Part shown: positions 1 to 8,517 of the stretch, one piece after another
Numbering within the stretch: the first letter of the stretch is position 1
Layout of the letters: every line of letters begins with the position of its first letter
From: Pseudomonas sp. S06B 330
GTDB lineage: Bacteria > Pseudomonadota > Gammaproteobacteria > Pseudomonadales > Pseudomonadaceae
Assembly: GCF_002845275.2 (NCBI RefSeq)
Contig: NZ_CP088149.1
Coordinates: forward strand, 5,214,001-5,278,000
Reading direction: 5' to 3'
Length of the DNA stretch: 64,000 nucleotides
Position numbers and translations under genes: made by a program
The notes under the pieces: generated by a model
Seen by the model: only the letters and a program-made list of their open reading frames with translations
The model's database searches: none
Told to the model about the DNA's origin: nothing

Positions 1-1045
1 ACTTCTTCTCGCCCATCACGGTTTTCACTGGGTTGGCCTTGAGCCACTTGGCAGCGTCTTCACCCTTGTTCGACTTGGCGCCATTGAAGGCGGCGGCCAG
101 GGCCTGGACCGACGCGTAGGCGTACAGGGTGTAGCCCTCTGGTTCGGTGCCGGCCTTGCGGAACTCCTCTACCACCGCCTTACTTTCAGGCAGCAAGCGT
201 GGGTCGGCACCGAAGGTCATGTACACGCCGTCTACGTACTGCGCACCACCGGCAGTGGTGACCAGCTCGTCAGTGACGATGCCGTCATCGGACATGAATT
301 TGACGTCTTTGAGACCCTGCTCACGCATCTGTCGAACCAGTGGGCCAGCTTCCGGATGCAAACCGCCGAAGTAGACGACATCGGCACCTGCTGCGCGGAT
401 CTTGGTGACCACAGCGCTAAAGTCCTTCTCGCCACGGGTCAGGCCTTCGTACAGCACTGGCGTCACGCCTCGCTTGGCCAGTTGAGCTTTGGTGGCATCC
501 GCCAGGCCCTGACCGTAGGTGTCCTTGTCATGCAGGACCACAACCTTCTTACCCTTGAGCACGTCGACGATGTAATCGCCAGCCACGATGCCCTGCTGAT
601 CGTCACGCCCGCACATACGGAACATGCCGCTCAGGCCGCGCTCGGTAACCTGCGGGTTGGTCGAACCCGGCGTGATCGCGATGATCCCGGCTTCGTCATA
701 CACCTCGGAAGCGGGAATGGTGTTGGACGAGCAGAAGTGCCCCACCACGCCAGCGACCTTGTCCTGATCAACCAGACGGTTGGCCACGGCCACTGCCTGC
801 TTCGGTTCACAGGCGTCATCGCCCCTGATCAGAACGATCTTCTCGCCGTTGACACCGCCCGCTTTGTTGACGGCATCAGCCGCCGCCTGGGCACCTTTCA
901 TGTACTGCTCGCCAAACGCTGCGTTGGCACCGGTCATCGGGCCTGCTACACCGATCTTGATGTCGGCCTGAACATACGAAGAAACACCCAGCGCCGTAGC
1001 TACGGCAAGGGCCAGAAAGCCTTTCTTGTAAAACGTCTGCGACAT
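1..1045 (-). CDS. braC: Branched-chain amino acid ABC transporter substrate-binding protein, 3' end cut by window
   Basis: Reading from the ATG at 1045, 348 codons stay open to the window edge, so the C-terminus lies outside. From memory P. aeruginosa BraC is about 373 residues, so roughly 25 may be missing. Residues 1-27 form a signal peptide (basic start, hydrophobic core, ending VQA before DIKIG). The mature part is a Leu/Ile/Val-binding type I periplasmic fold: DIKIGVAGPMTGANAAFGEQ opens it, followed by VVGHFCSSNTIPAS and ITPGSTNP. It should capture Leu, Ile, Val and perhaps Ala in the periplasm for a BraDEFG permease whose genes would follow to the left, outside the window. The start has an AAGGAG ribosome site at 1055-1060. 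A sigma-54-like promoter and an A-rich Hfq/Crc-like stretch lie upstream. Confidence 0.93.
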   Translation of the reverse strand, partial: MSQTFYKKGFLALAVATALGVSSYVQADIKIGVAGPMTGANAAFGEQYMKGAQAAADAVNKAGGVNGEKIVLIRGDDACEPKQAVAVANRLVDQDKVAGVVGHFCSSNTIPASEVYDEAGIIAITPGSTNPQVTERGLSGMFRMCGRDDQQGIVAGDYIVDVLKGKKVVVLHDKDTYGQGLADATKAQLAKRGVTPVLYEGLTRGEKDFSAVVTKIRAAGADVVYFGGLHPEAGPLVRQMREQGLKDVKFMSDDGIVTDELVTTAGGAQYVDGVYMTFGADPRLLPESKAVVEEFRKAGTEPEGYTLYAYASVQALAAAFNGAKSNKGEDAAKWLKANPVKTVMGEKK

Positions 1046-1054
1046 GAGGTGGTG

Positions 1055-1077
1055 CTCCTTGGAGTTTTTTTGGTTGG
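1055..1077 (-). promoter_or_regulatory. A-rich Hfq/Crc-like target overlapping the braC ribosome binding site region
   Basis: Read on the minus strand, this is CCAACCAAAAAAACTCC followed directly by AAGGAG and the braC start. A-rich AAN repeats beside a ribosome site are the kind of sequence that Hfq with Crc occupies in Pseudomonas to repress uptake genes for less favoured carbon sources. Amino acid uptake genes are typical targets. The match is to the general A-rich pattern, not a perfect AANAANAA run, so this is a candidate only. Confidence 0.4.
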
Positions 1078-1205
1078 CACTACAACTTTCAGCAATTGCT
1101 CTGAGCAAGGGCCGTGCCATTGGTTTTTTATTCTGGAAAAACTCATGAAGAACTTACCGCAGCCCTGAGCGCGTCCTTTTTTTACTGGCTGTGCAACCGT
1201 CTGCC

Positions 1206-1220
1206 GCAAGGCGAGCGCCA
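1206..1220 (-). promoter_or_regulatory. Candidate sigma-54 (RpoN) promoter for braC
   Basis: The minus strand reads TGGCGC-N5-TTGC, matching the -24/-12 consensus TGGCAC-N5-TTGC at nine of ten fixed positions. It would start transcription near 1195, giving a leader of about 150 nt before braC. Nitrogen-linked control of branched-chain amino acid uptake would fit, but no NtrC-type activator site was identified. Confidence 0.45.
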
Positions 1221-1517
1221 CCCCATCCAGAGAAAAAGAGCAACCACAAAGTGCCATCATTGCAACCCCGGCAAGTGTTTACGTGCAACCAGCCTGTAAC
1301 AGCATGCGTAACCGAACTGCACATCCTTGGTGCGCGACTGCTACACCGGGCACCATTACAGGCTAGCTGCTGATCTGGGAAAGTGCTGCAGCTACAAGCT
1401 GCTACTGATGTACCCGAAGCCCACCCGCCCACCTGTGGAAAAAGGCTGGCACAATGGACAGGTCTGTGTGTCATTGCTGCTGGCAGTGGATGGCGCGCGC
1501 CCTTTACGGAGCCCCTT

Positions 1518-2720
1518 ATGAGCGAGAGCGCCTTCGCCGATCGCATCGTGCAGAACCTGCTCGACACTGATTTCTACAAGCTGAGCATGATGCAGGCGGT
1601 GCTGCACAACTACCCCAACGTCGAGGTTGAATGGGAGTTCCGCTGCCGCAACGGCGAAGACCTGCGCCCCTATCTGGCGCAGATACGCGAGCAGATCGAG
1701 AAACTCTGTGAACTGAGCCTGGCGAATGGCCAATTGGATTTTCTGGAGCAGATCAGCTTTATAAAGCCAGACTTCCTGCGCTTTCTCGGTTTGTTCCGCT
1801 TCAATTTGCGTTATCTGCAAATGGGCATCGAAAACGACCAGTTTTATCTGCGTCTACGGGGACCCTGGCTGCATGTAATCCTCTTCGAGGTGCCGTTGCT
1901 GGCAATCATCAGCGAAGTGCGCAACCGCCACCGCTACCCCCAGGTCAAGCTCAGCGAGGCCCGTGACCAGCTCTACCGCAAGTTCGACTGGCTCAGGGCG
2001 CATGCCAGCAGCGATGAACTGGCTGAGCTGCAAGTGGCAGACTTCGGCACCCGCCGACGCTTCTCCTACAAGGTTCAGGAAGAAGTCGTGCGGGTGCTCA
2101 AGGACGATTTCCCGGCACGCTTTGTCGGTACCAGCAACGTCCACCTGGCACGAAAACTGGATATCAAGCCCTTGGGGACCATGGCCCATGAATGGATCAT
2201 GGCCCACCAACAATTGGGCCCACGCTTGATCGACAGCCAGATCGCCGCCCTCGACTGCTGGGTGCGTGAATACCGCGGCTTGCTCGGTATCGCCTTGACC
2301 GACTGCATCACCATGGATGCCTTCCTCGGCGATTTTGACCTGTTCTTCGCCAAGCTGTTTGATGGTCTGCGCCATGACTCGGGTGATCCGGTGCTTTGGG
2401 CAGAAAAGGCCATCGCCCACTACCGCAAGCTGGGAATCGACCCGATGACCAAGACCTTGGTGTTCTCCGATGGCCTGAACCTGACCAAGTCCCTGGAGAT
2501 CTTCCGTGCCCTGCGCGGTCGGATCAATGTCAGCTTCGGCATTGGCACCAACCTCACCTGTGACATTCCCGGGGTGGCGCCAATGAGCATCGTGCTTAAA
2601 ATGACCGACTGCAACGGCCAGCCTGTCGCCAAAATTTCCGACGAGGCCGCCAAGACTCAATGTCGCGACGAAAACTTCGTTGCCTACCTGCGCCACGTCT
2701 TCAAAGTGCCCAAGGAGTAA
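1518..2720 (+). CDS. pncB: Nicotinate phosphoribosyltransferase
   Basis: 400 residues, normal for the PncB family. The enzyme joins nicotinate to PRPP, with ATP hydrolysis, to give nicotinate mononucleotide in the Preiss-Handler NAD salvage route. The N-terminal [17 protein letters not shown] signature and the [14 protein letters not shown] stretch are typical. GTMAHEW carries His224, which corresponds to the family's autophosphorylated histidine. FSDGLN and [11 protein letters not shown] form the C-terminal phosphoribosyl-binding part. The reading frame stays open further upstream, but MSESAFADR is the family-like N-terminus and was chosen. nadE follows after 3 nt, so the two salvage enzymes are surely cotranscribed. 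Confidence 0.96.
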   Translation: MSESAFADRIVQNLLDTDFYKLSMMQAVLHNYPNVEVEWEFRCRNGEDLRPYLAQIREQIEKLCELSLANGQLDFLEQISFIKPDFLRFLGLFRFNLRYLQMGIENDQFYLRLRGPWLHVILFEVPLLAIISEVRNRHRYPQVKLSEARDQLYRKFDWLRAHASSDELAELQVADFGTRRRFSYKVQEEVVRVLKDDFPARFVGTSNVHLARKLDIKPLGTMAHEWIMAHQQLGPRLIDSQIAALDCWVREYRGLLGIALTDCITMDAFLGDFDLFFAKLFDGLRHDSGDPVLWAEKAIAHYRKLGIDPMTKTLVFSDGLNLTKSLEIFRALRGRINVSFGIGTNLTCDIPGVAPMSIVLKMTDCNGQPVAKISDEAAKTQCRDENFVAYLRHVFKVPKE

Positions 2721-2723
2721 TTC

Positions 2724-3551
2724 ATGCAAGCCGTCCAGCGAGAGATTGCGCAAGCGCTCAAGGTCCAGCCGCCCTTCGCCGACCGCGCAGCACTCGATAC
2801 CGAAGTGACCCGTCGCGTGGCGTTCATCAAGCAATGCCTGAATAACGCGCGCCTCAAGACCCTGGTGTTGGGTATCAGTGGTGGTGTCGATTCGCTGACG
2901 GCAGCGCTGCTGGCGCAACGGGCGATCAACGAGCTGCGCAACGAATCCGGTGATCCGGACTATCGCTTCATTGCCGTACGCCTGCCTTATCACGTGCAGC
3001 ATGACGAACACGATGCCCAGGCCTGCCTGGAGGTGATCAAGCCGGATGAACTGCACACGGTGAACATTGCGCCCGCCGTCCAGGCGTTGAGCAAAGAAGT
3101 GAAAGCCTTGGAGAACAGTCAGCCGGCCATGGTCGACTTCGTGACCGGCAATACCAAGGCGCGCATGCGCATGGTCGCACAATACACCATCGCCGGTGCT
3201 CGTCAGGGCCTAGTGATCGGCACTGACCATGCTGCCGAAGCGGTGATGGGGTTCTTCACCAAGTTTGGTGACGGTTCCTGCGACCTGGCGCCATTGAGCG
3301 GCCTGGTGAAAAACCAGGTGCGTGACATTGCGCGCAGCTTTGGCGCCCCGGAATCACTGGTAGAAAAAGTGCCGACTGCCGACCTTGAAGACCTTGCGCC
3401 AGGCAAGCCGGACGAAGCGTCGCATGGCGTGACCTACGCACAGATCGACGCCTTCCTGCACGGTGAGCCGGTCAGTGAAGAGGCGTTTGCGATTATCAAG
3501 GGGACGTACGAGAAGACCCAACACAAGCGCGAGATGCCGTTCGCGCCCTGA
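2724..3551 (+). CDS. nadE: NH3-dependent NAD+ synthetase
   Basis: 275 residues, the length of the short ammonia-using NadE type without a glutaminase domain. It adenylates nicotinate adenine dinucleotide and amidates it to NAD. The ATP pyrophosphatase P-loop GISGGVDS lies at residues 50-57. GNTKARMRM and [19 protein letters not shown] are the deamido-NAD-binding stretches of the family. It sits 3 nt after pncB, so salvage from nicotinate to NAD is served by one operon apart from the NadD step. A REP inverted pair follows the stop codon. Confidence 0.96.
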   Translation: MQAVQREIAQALKVQPPFADRAALDTEVTRRVAFIKQCLNNARLKTLVLGISGGVDSLTAALLAQRAINELRNESGDPDYRFIAVRLPYHVQHDEHDAQACLEVIKPDELHTVNIAPAVQALSKEVKALENSQPAMVDFVTGNTKARMRMVAQYTIAGARQGLVIGTDHAAEAVMGFFTKFGDGSCDLAPLSGLVKNQVRDIARSFGAPESLVEKVPTADLEDLAPGKPDEASHGVTYAQIDAFLHGEPVSEEAFAIIKGTYEKTQHKREMPFAP

Positions 3552-3558
3552 TTTGATC

Positions 3559-3672
3559 GTAGCCGCTGACGCCAGGCTGCGATCGGGCGTGAAACGACCG
3601 TCATTCAGGCCCATCACGGTGACTGGATGACGACTGCTTCGCAGTCGATCGCAGCCTGGCGGCAGCGGCTAC
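3559..3672. repeat. REP inverted pair (BIME-like) downstream of nadE
   Basis: The left arm 3559-3585 starts GTAGCCGCTGACGCCAGG and the right arm 3646-3672 is its inverted partner, ending GGCAGCGGCTAC. Between them sits a smaller hairpin, CGACTGC-TTC-GCAGTCG (3631-3647). The arms share the core GTAGCCGCTG...GGCTGCGATCG with the elements at 54.98-55.37 kb, so this is one REP family dispersed in the genome. It lies between convergent nadE and azu and probably also works as a transcript end. Confidence 0.8.
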
Positions 3673-3683
3673 AACGGGTCAGA

Positions 3684-4130
3684 TTACTTCAGAGTAACAG
3701 TGCCTTTCATCATCGAGATGTGGCCTGGGAACGAGCAGAAGAAGCCGTACTTCTCATCAGCCTTGAGCTTGGATACATCGAAGGTCACCGAGTCGGTTTC
3801 CTTGGCGCCAATCACTTTGGTATGAGCAATAACACGCTCATCGCCGTCTTTCAGATAGTTCTTGTCGATACCAGCGCTCAAGCCGTCGGTGGCGATCGGC
3901 TGCATGTCAGCTTCTTTACTGATCACCAGGTTGTGGCCCATCACGTTCTTCGGCAACGAACCGGAGTGCGTCAGTTCAACAGTAAAAGTCTTGCAGCTCT
4001 TGTCGATTTCAATGGCCTTGGTGTTGAAGGTCATCTGATCGGTGGAGTCGACCGTGACCTTGCACTCAGCGGCGAATACCTGAGTGCTGGCGAGGGTCAG
4101 CAAGGATACGGCTACAACTTTGGCAAACAT
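3684..4130 (-). CDS. azu: Azurin, periplasmic blue copper protein
   Basis: 148 residues: a 20-residue signal peptide ending VFA before AECKV, then a 128-residue mature azurin. All type 1 copper ligands are present: His66, Cys132, His137 and the axial Met141 (mature 46, 112, 117 and 121), plus Gly65 (mature 45). Cys23 and Cys46 form the conserved disulfide. Azurin carries electrons in the periplasm, classically linked to denitrification and redox stress. The start follows an AAGGAG site. An Anr/FNR-type box 63 bp upstream of the start predicts induction under low oxygen. Confidence 0.97.
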   Translation of the reverse strand: MFAKVVAVSLLTLASTQVFAAECKVTVDSTDQMTFNTKAIEIDKSCKTFTVELTHSGSLPKNVMGHNLVISKEADMQPIATDGLSAGIDKNYLKDGDERVIAHTKVIGAKETDSVTFDVSKLKADEKYGFFCSFPGHISMMKGTVTLK

Positions 4131-4192
4131 CGTGAATCTCCTTGGCAGGGTTTTATCAGTTTGCAGACTGCCTGAAAGCGTGAGGCGAACCC

Positions 4193-4206
4193 ATGATGTG
4201 GATCAA
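4193..4206 (-). promoter_or_regulatory. Anr/FNR box upstream of azu
   Basis: The minus strand reads TTGAT-CCAC-ATCAT, nine of ten matches to the FNR-family consensus TTGAT-N4-ATCAA. Its centre is about 69 bp before the azu start codon, compatible with a class II position at -41.5 and a transcript start near 4158. Anr control of azu is known in P. aeruginosa. Confidence 0.75.
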
Positions 4207-4247
4207 GTGCTAGCAAAGCGCCATCAGCAGTGAATTTGTTCTATGAA

Positions 4248-4257
4248 TTGTATACAT
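4248..4257. promoter_or_regulatory. GntR-type palindrome TTGTATACAT
   Basis: TTGTATACAT contains the perfect palindrome TGTATACA, resembling operators of several GntR-family repressors. It lies 69 bp before a small ORF with a strong ribosome site and between divergent azu and the LOG gene. TATACA could equally serve as a -10 element. No regulator gene is nearby, so this is only a candidate. Confidence 0.25.
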
Positions 4258-4325
4258 GAAATCTAAGTGCCCATCATGCACCGTTGAGGGAGGATGAAAC
4301 AACCTCTCATTAAGGAGTAATTGCC

Positions 4326-4415
4326 ATGACCCTCAACAGCCTTATGCGCAGCCTTCTGGCCGCTTATGCCTGCGGTGCCAGTGGTGCGACGTGTGAGTTC
4401 GCGCGTCCGGAATAA
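4326..4415 (+). CDS. Small ORF of 29 codons, unknown function
   Basis: ATG ACC CTC AAC ... GAA TAA encodes 29 residues beginning [20 protein letters not shown] and ending with an acidic tail. TTAAGGAG followed by an 8-nt spacer precedes the start, a better ribosome site than many full genes here have. The N-terminal half is a short amphipathic to hydrophobic helix; two cysteines follow. It could be a small membrane-associated peptide or a leader peptide for the LOG gene that begins 89 bp later. No family was recognised. Confidence 0.45.
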   Translation: MTLNSLMRSLLAAYACGASGATCEFARPE

Positions 4416-4504
4416 CCCGCACTTCGCAGTTAATGTCACCGCTCACTCTTGGAAGGTACCGTTCAGCCGCTTACTCTGTGCGCGCTTGTAACCGGAGAGA
4501 AGCA

Positions 4505-5092
4505 ATGCCTGTACGTTCCGTTTGTGTGTTCTGTGGCGCCAGCGCCGGCGTCAACCCAGCCTACCGGGAAGCGGCCATCGCCCTTGGTCAGACCATCGCT
4601 CAACGCGGTCTGACCCTGGTCTACGGCGGCGGCGCGGTTGGCCTGATGGGGATCGTTGCCGACGCCGCCATGGCAGCTGGCGGCGAAGTGATCGGGATTA
4701 TCCCCGAAGCGCTGAAAAACGCCGAGGTCGGCCACACCGGCCTGACCCGCCTGGAAGTCGTCGATGGCATGCATGCGCGTAAAGCACGCATGGCTGAACT
4801 TAGCGATGCCTTCGTGGCCCTGCCCGGTGGCCTGGGCACCCTGGAAGAACTGTTCGAAGTCTGGACCTGGGGCCAACTGGGCTACCACGCCAAGCCCTTG
4901 GGCCTGCTCGACGTCAACGGCTTCTACAGTAAGCTGGGCAGTTTCCTCGATCACGTGGTGGAAGAAGGCTTCGTCCGTCCACAGCACCGCGCCATGTTGC
5001 AACTGGCCGACGCCCCCGGTGAACTGCTTGATGCCATGGACAGTTTCCAAGCGCCCGTCGCGCCCAAATGGGTCGACAAAAAACCTGATTAG
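4505..5092 (+). CDS. LOG-family nucleotide 5'-monophosphate phosphoribohydrolase
   Basis: 195 residues (TIGR00730 family, often misnamed lysine decarboxylase). The Rossmann-type fold starts with [10 protein letters not shown] and [11 protein letters not shown] (residues 39-49). The MHARK stretch at 89-93 and PGGLGTLEE at 107-115 are the family's signature substrate-binding and catalytic motifs. Characterised members cleave AMP or N6-modified AMP into base and ribose 5-phosphate, which activates cytokinins in plant-associated bacteria. The actual substrate here cannot be read from sequence. An upstream extension is open, but GGAGAGAAGC before this ATG decides the start. Its stop overlaps the stop of the convergent transglutaminase gene by 4 nt. 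Confidence 0.9.
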   Translation: MPVRSVCVFCGASAGVNPAYREAAIALGQTIAQRGLTLVYGGGAVGLMGIVADAAMAAGGEVIGIIPEALKNAEVGHTGLTRLEVVDGMHARKARMAELSDAFVALPGGLGTLEELFEVWTWGQLGYHAKPLGLLDVNGFYSKLGSFLDHVVEEGFVRPQHRAMLQLADAPGELLDAMDSFQAPVAPKWVDKKPD

Positions 5093-5991
5093 AGCTGCCC
5101 CTCCTCCACCGGCATGACCGTGACCTGCACCTGCGGGTCATGGTTGCCCCCGCCGAGGATCACCCCGCGCAAGGGCGACACATCGGAAAAATCCCGGCCC
5201 CAGGCCAGAGTGATGTGCTCCAACCCAGGCCGCAGGTTGTTGGTCGGGTCGAAATCAACCCATCCCTGCGTTGGACAGAACACCGAAACCCAGGCATGGG
5301 ACGCATCAGCACCGACCAACCGGGGTTGCCCTGGCGGCGGCCGAGTCAACAGATAGCCACTGACGTAGCGCGCTGCCAGGCCTCGCGAGCGCAGGCAAGC
5401 GAGCATGAGGTGGGCGAAGTCCTGACAGACACCGCGACGGCGCTCCAGCACCTGCACCAACGGCGTAGCAACCTGGGTCGCCTCGGCATCGAAGGTGAAC
5501 TCGGTATAGATCTTTTCCATTAATGCCTGGGCGCCAGTCAGTAACGGTTGCCCAGGGGCAAAGCACGACGCACTGAACGCTACGAAGCGCTGTTTGAGAC
5601 GCACATAGGGCGACTCGAATCGGTAGCGACAGGCCTGCAGATGTTCATCCGATCGCGGTTGAGCGGCATAGCTCAGTGCATCACGCACCTGCTCCCAGGC
5701 GGGAGAGGCACTCAACTGCGGCTCGGCACGCGGCAAGACTTCAATCTGCAAGCGCGCCACCACCCGCAACTGATCATGCTGACGTTCAAAGGCCAGCCGC
5801 GTAAGCGGGTTACCGAAGACATCCCATTCATCACGTCGCTGGGTCGGCATCGGGCTGACCTGTAAGACCTGCGCCGTGCAACGTTGCCAAGCACAGGGCC
5901 GCGGCCATAGATGCGCCAGTTGTTGGGCCAGCGAGACCGGGCTGTCATAACGGTAATGGGTGTCGTGAATGACCTGGTAATGAGCGCTCAT
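5089..5991 (-). CDS. Transglutaminase-like protein, last gene of the ATP-grasp/alpha-E operon
   Basis: 300 residues. The N-terminal beta domain (about 1-100) begins with [15 protein letters not shown], the usual start of the bacterial transglutaminase-like N domain. The papain-like core contains the triad Cys189 ([10 protein letters not shown]), His232 (ASHAW) and Asp248 (WVDFDPTNN). Its start codon overlaps the stop of the upstream ATP-grasp/alpha-E gene (TGATG). In this gene family the enzyme may act as a peptidase or amide transferase on a peptide made by the neighbouring ligases; the true substrate is unknown. No signal peptide is visible, so it should be cytoplasmic. Confidence 0.88.
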   Translation of the reverse strand: MSAHYQVIHDTHYRYDSPVSLAQQLAHLWPRPCAWQRCTAQVLQVSPMPTQRRDEWDVFGNPLTRLAFERQHDQLRVVARLQIEVLPRAEPQLSASPAWEQVRDALSYAAQPRSDEHLQACRYRFESPYVRLKQRFVAFSASCFAPGQPLLTGAQALMEKIYTEFTFDAEATQVATPLVQVLERRRGVCQDFAHLMLACLRSRGLAARYVSGYLLTRPPPGQPRLVGADASHAWVSVFCPTQGWVDFDPTNNLRPGLEHITLAWGRDFSDVSPLRGVILGGGNHDPQVQVTVMPVEEGQL

Positions 5992-8477
5992 CAGACCGAC
6001 ACCGTTTGCTGGCTGACATCGTCGACATGGGCGAAATGACGCAATGCCAGGCGCTCGGAAATCTCACCGCTGGCCACGGCGATGTCGTGTAACAGATCGG
6101 CCAGGCCAAGCAGCACCGCGTGAATGCTGGCACTGCCGAACAGCGAATCCTCGAGGCTGCGCAAATCAAAATGCTTGAGTTGTTCGGCCAGCAACGCCAG
6201 ACCAGGATCCACGCTGCCAGCGAACTCGGCGCACAAACGTCGATAGGCGCTCACCAGCAATTTGAGCTGGAACAGCACCGCATGAGGGTTCTGCTCATCG
6301 AGCAGCAAGAGGTCGAGCACCGGAATCAACTGGGCCACCGCCAGGTAGCGTGAGCGATAGGTAATACTGCTGTTACCCAACTCCAGCAGCCACTCCAGCC
6401 CGGCCTGATCGAACACCGCAGGCCCCCGCAGAAAGGCCGCCAAGCTGCTGCACAGAGACTGCAGACGCTCGATGCGCCGACCGATCATCAAGAAGCGCCA
6501 GCCCTCGTCGCGGGTCATGTCATCCAAGGCAAACCCGGACAGCGCCGCCATGGACATAAGCAGGCGGTTGAGAAAATCCACCTGTTCACCAAAGTCTGCA
6601 GCGTCATCATCAAGGCTGCGCGATTCGCGCTGTAACTCCACCAGCGCCTGCCAGTTTTCGCGCGAAAGCTTGCCGCGTACTTGCGAAGCCGCCCACTGCA
6701 AACGCTGCAAATTGGCATTGAGGCTGAAAGCCCAGTCGCTGTCGGCCAGAGCTGTACGCAAGCGCTCGGGCAATGTGCCCTCCTCTGGCAGTAACGCCAG
6801 TTCATCGGCCAGGGTTACCGCCGCCTGCAGGGCCAGGGGGTCATCGCCGTCCAGATAGCGGGTGAGGATAATCCGCAGCAAGCGAGCGCTGGCGTCGCAG
6901 CGTTCGCAATAGCGCCCGTACCAGAACAGGTTCTCCACCACGCGCGAAGGCAGGAATGGGTCCTGGCGAACCAGGTCTGCCACCCGCAAATCACGCTGAC
7001 TGCGCCACGGCTCACCGACCGCTGCCGCTTCACCCAGCACCCACGTGTCTTTGCTGGCACCGCCGCGCTGCATTGACACCACCTCAGCGTCGGCAAGGGC
7101 CGCGACCCGCGTCAAGCCACCAGGCAACACGCGGTACCCTTGCGCCGACGCCACTGCATACACGCGCATGCCGATAGCCCGAGACTGCAACTGGCCCGTG
7201 TCCTGCTGCCAGACCGGCGCCTGGGACAGCTGCGCCAGCTCCTGGGCAACATAGGCATAGGGACGCGCCTGAATCCGCTCGGCCAAGGCTTGGCGCTGAG
7301 CACTGTCCAGGTCACGACCGAACACCGGCCTGAAGCTCTGGGAAGGAAACGCCGGCTTGACCAGTAACTGCGGTAATTGCTCCAGCGCCCGCGCCATCAC
7401 TGCAGGTTCCCCGCACCACCAGGTGGCAATCGATGGCAGGCTGAGCGCTTCGCCAAACAGACGCTGATTGATCGCAGGTAAAAAGCCGAGCAATCCGGGC
7501 GACTCCAGCACGCCGCTGCCCAAGGCATTAGCCACCAACACCCGACCCTGGCGCACTGCATCGAGCAGTCCCGGCACACCCAGAGCGGAATCGGTGCGCA
7601 GCTCCAGCGGGTCGCAGAAGTCATCATCCAGGCGGCGCATGATCGCGTGAACACGGCGCAGGCCGCTGAGCGTCTTGAGGTACACCGTGGCATCGCGCAC
7701 GGTCAGGTCACTGCCCTCTACCAACGGATACCCCAGCTGACGCGCCAGATACAAATGTTCGAAATAGCTTTCGTTGAACCGCCCCGGTGTCAGCAGGACC
7801 ACCAAGGGTGGCTCTGTATCGTTGGGTGCCAGGCGGATCAGGGTTTGCTGCAAAGTCCGGAAAAAACCCGCCAGATGCTGCACCTGCAGATCCCGGTACA
7901 ACTCCGGCAAGGCCCGTGAAACGATGGTGCGGTTCTCCAGCGCATAGCCGGCCCCGGACGGTGCCTGGGTGCGGTCGGCGGTCACCCACCAACGTCCGTC
8001 CGGCGCCCGCGCCAGATCAACCGCATACACATGCAGAAACGTCCCGTCGGGCGGGCATATACCTTGGCACGGCCAAAGGAAATTGTTATGCCCGTAAACC
8101 AGTTCAGCCGGCAGCATGCCGTCGCTGATCAGGCGTTGTGGCCCGTAGATGTCTGCCAGTACGGCATTGAGCAACCGAGCGCGCTGGGCGACGCCTGCAG
8201 CCAGCTGCTGCCATTCGCCAGCAGGCAACACATGCGGCAAAAGATCGAGTTCCCAGGGGCGATCAGCGCCCTTGGGGTCGGCATAAATGTTGTAGGTGAC
8301 GCCGTTTTCCTGCAACTGCCGGGTCAACGAAGCCTGGCGCTGTGCCAACTGCGCCGGACCGCTGCGTTGCAGATAGTCGCACACCGGCTGCCAATGGCCA
8401 CGAACCTTGCCTTGGGCTGCAAGCATTTCGTGGTAAGCACCCGCTTGCAGCGGGTAGGCATCAAACAAGTCAGGCAT
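5991..8477 (-). CDS. Circularly permuted ATP-grasp / alpha-E fusion protein
   Basis: 828 residues from the ATG at 8477 (MPDLFDAYPLQAGAYHEM). Residues 1 to about 490 are the circularly permuted ATP-grasp ligase domain (GRFNESYFEHLYLARQLG; VANALGSGVLESPGLLGFLP). From about 508 to 818 comes the all-helical alpha-E domain, opening SRVVENLFWYGRYCERCDAS. Some genomes carry these as two genes; here they are fused. ATP-grasp enzymes make amide or peptide bonds through acyl phosphates, and comparative genomics has linked this type to alpha-E, transglutaminase and Anbu peptidase genes. The gene follows the DUF2126 gene after 40 bp and overlaps the next transglutaminase. No Anbu gene is in view. Confidence 0.88.
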   Translation of the reverse strand: MPDLFDAYPLQAGAYHEMLAAQGKVRGHWQPVCDYLQRSGPAQLAQRQASLTRQLQENGVTYNIYADPKGADRPWELDLLPHVLPAGEWQQLAAGVAQRARLLNAVLADIYGPQRLISDGMLPAELVYGHNNFLWPCQGICPPDGTFLHVYAVDLARAPDGRWWVTADRTQAPSGAGYALENRTIVSRALPELYRDLQVQHLAGFFRTLQQTLIRLAPNDTEPPLVVLLTPGRFNESYFEHLYLARQLGYPLVEGSDLTVRDATVYLKTLSGLRRVHAIMRRLDDDFCDPLELRTDSALGVPGLLDAVRQGRVLVANALGSGVLESPGLLGFLPAINQRLFGEALSLPSIATWWCGEPAVMARALEQLPQLLVKPAFPSQSFRPVFGRDLDSAQRQALAERIQARPYAYVAQELAQLSQAPVWQQDTGQLQSRAIGMRVYAVASAQGYRVLPGGLTRVAALADAEVVSMQRGGASKDTWVLGEAAAVGEPWRSQRDLRVADLVRQDPFLPSRVVENLFWYGRYCERCDASARLLRIILTRYLDGDDPLALQAAVTLADELALLPEEGTLPERLRTALADSDWAFSLNANLQRLQWAASQVRGKLSRENWQALVELQRESRSLDDDAADFGEQVDFLNRLLMSMAALSGFALDDMTRDEGWRFLMIGRRIERLQSLCSSLAAFLRGPAVFDQAGLEWLLELGNSSITYRSRYLAVAQLIPVLDLLLLDEQNPHAVLFQLKLLVSAYRRLCAEFAGSVDPGLALLAEQLKHFDLRSLEDSLFGSASIHAVLLGLADLLHDIAVASGEISERLALRHFAHVDDVSQQTVSV

Positions 8478-8517
8478 GGCAGTGCTCGAAGGCCACAGGT
8501 CAATGTCAGAGTAGCGC

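Larger units (their letters stand above)
1046..1517. other. Intergenic region between divergent braC and pncB
   Basis: 472 bp without a convincing gene. The left part holds the braC leader and its candidate promoter. The right part must hold the pncB promoter, but no clear -35/-10 pair could be picked. Short open frames here lack ribosome sites and family resemblance. Confidence 0.6.

Noticed and set aside
1452..1464. TGGCACAATGGAC as a sigma-54 promoter for pncB
   Set aside because: The -24 part matches, but no TTGC follows at the right distance.
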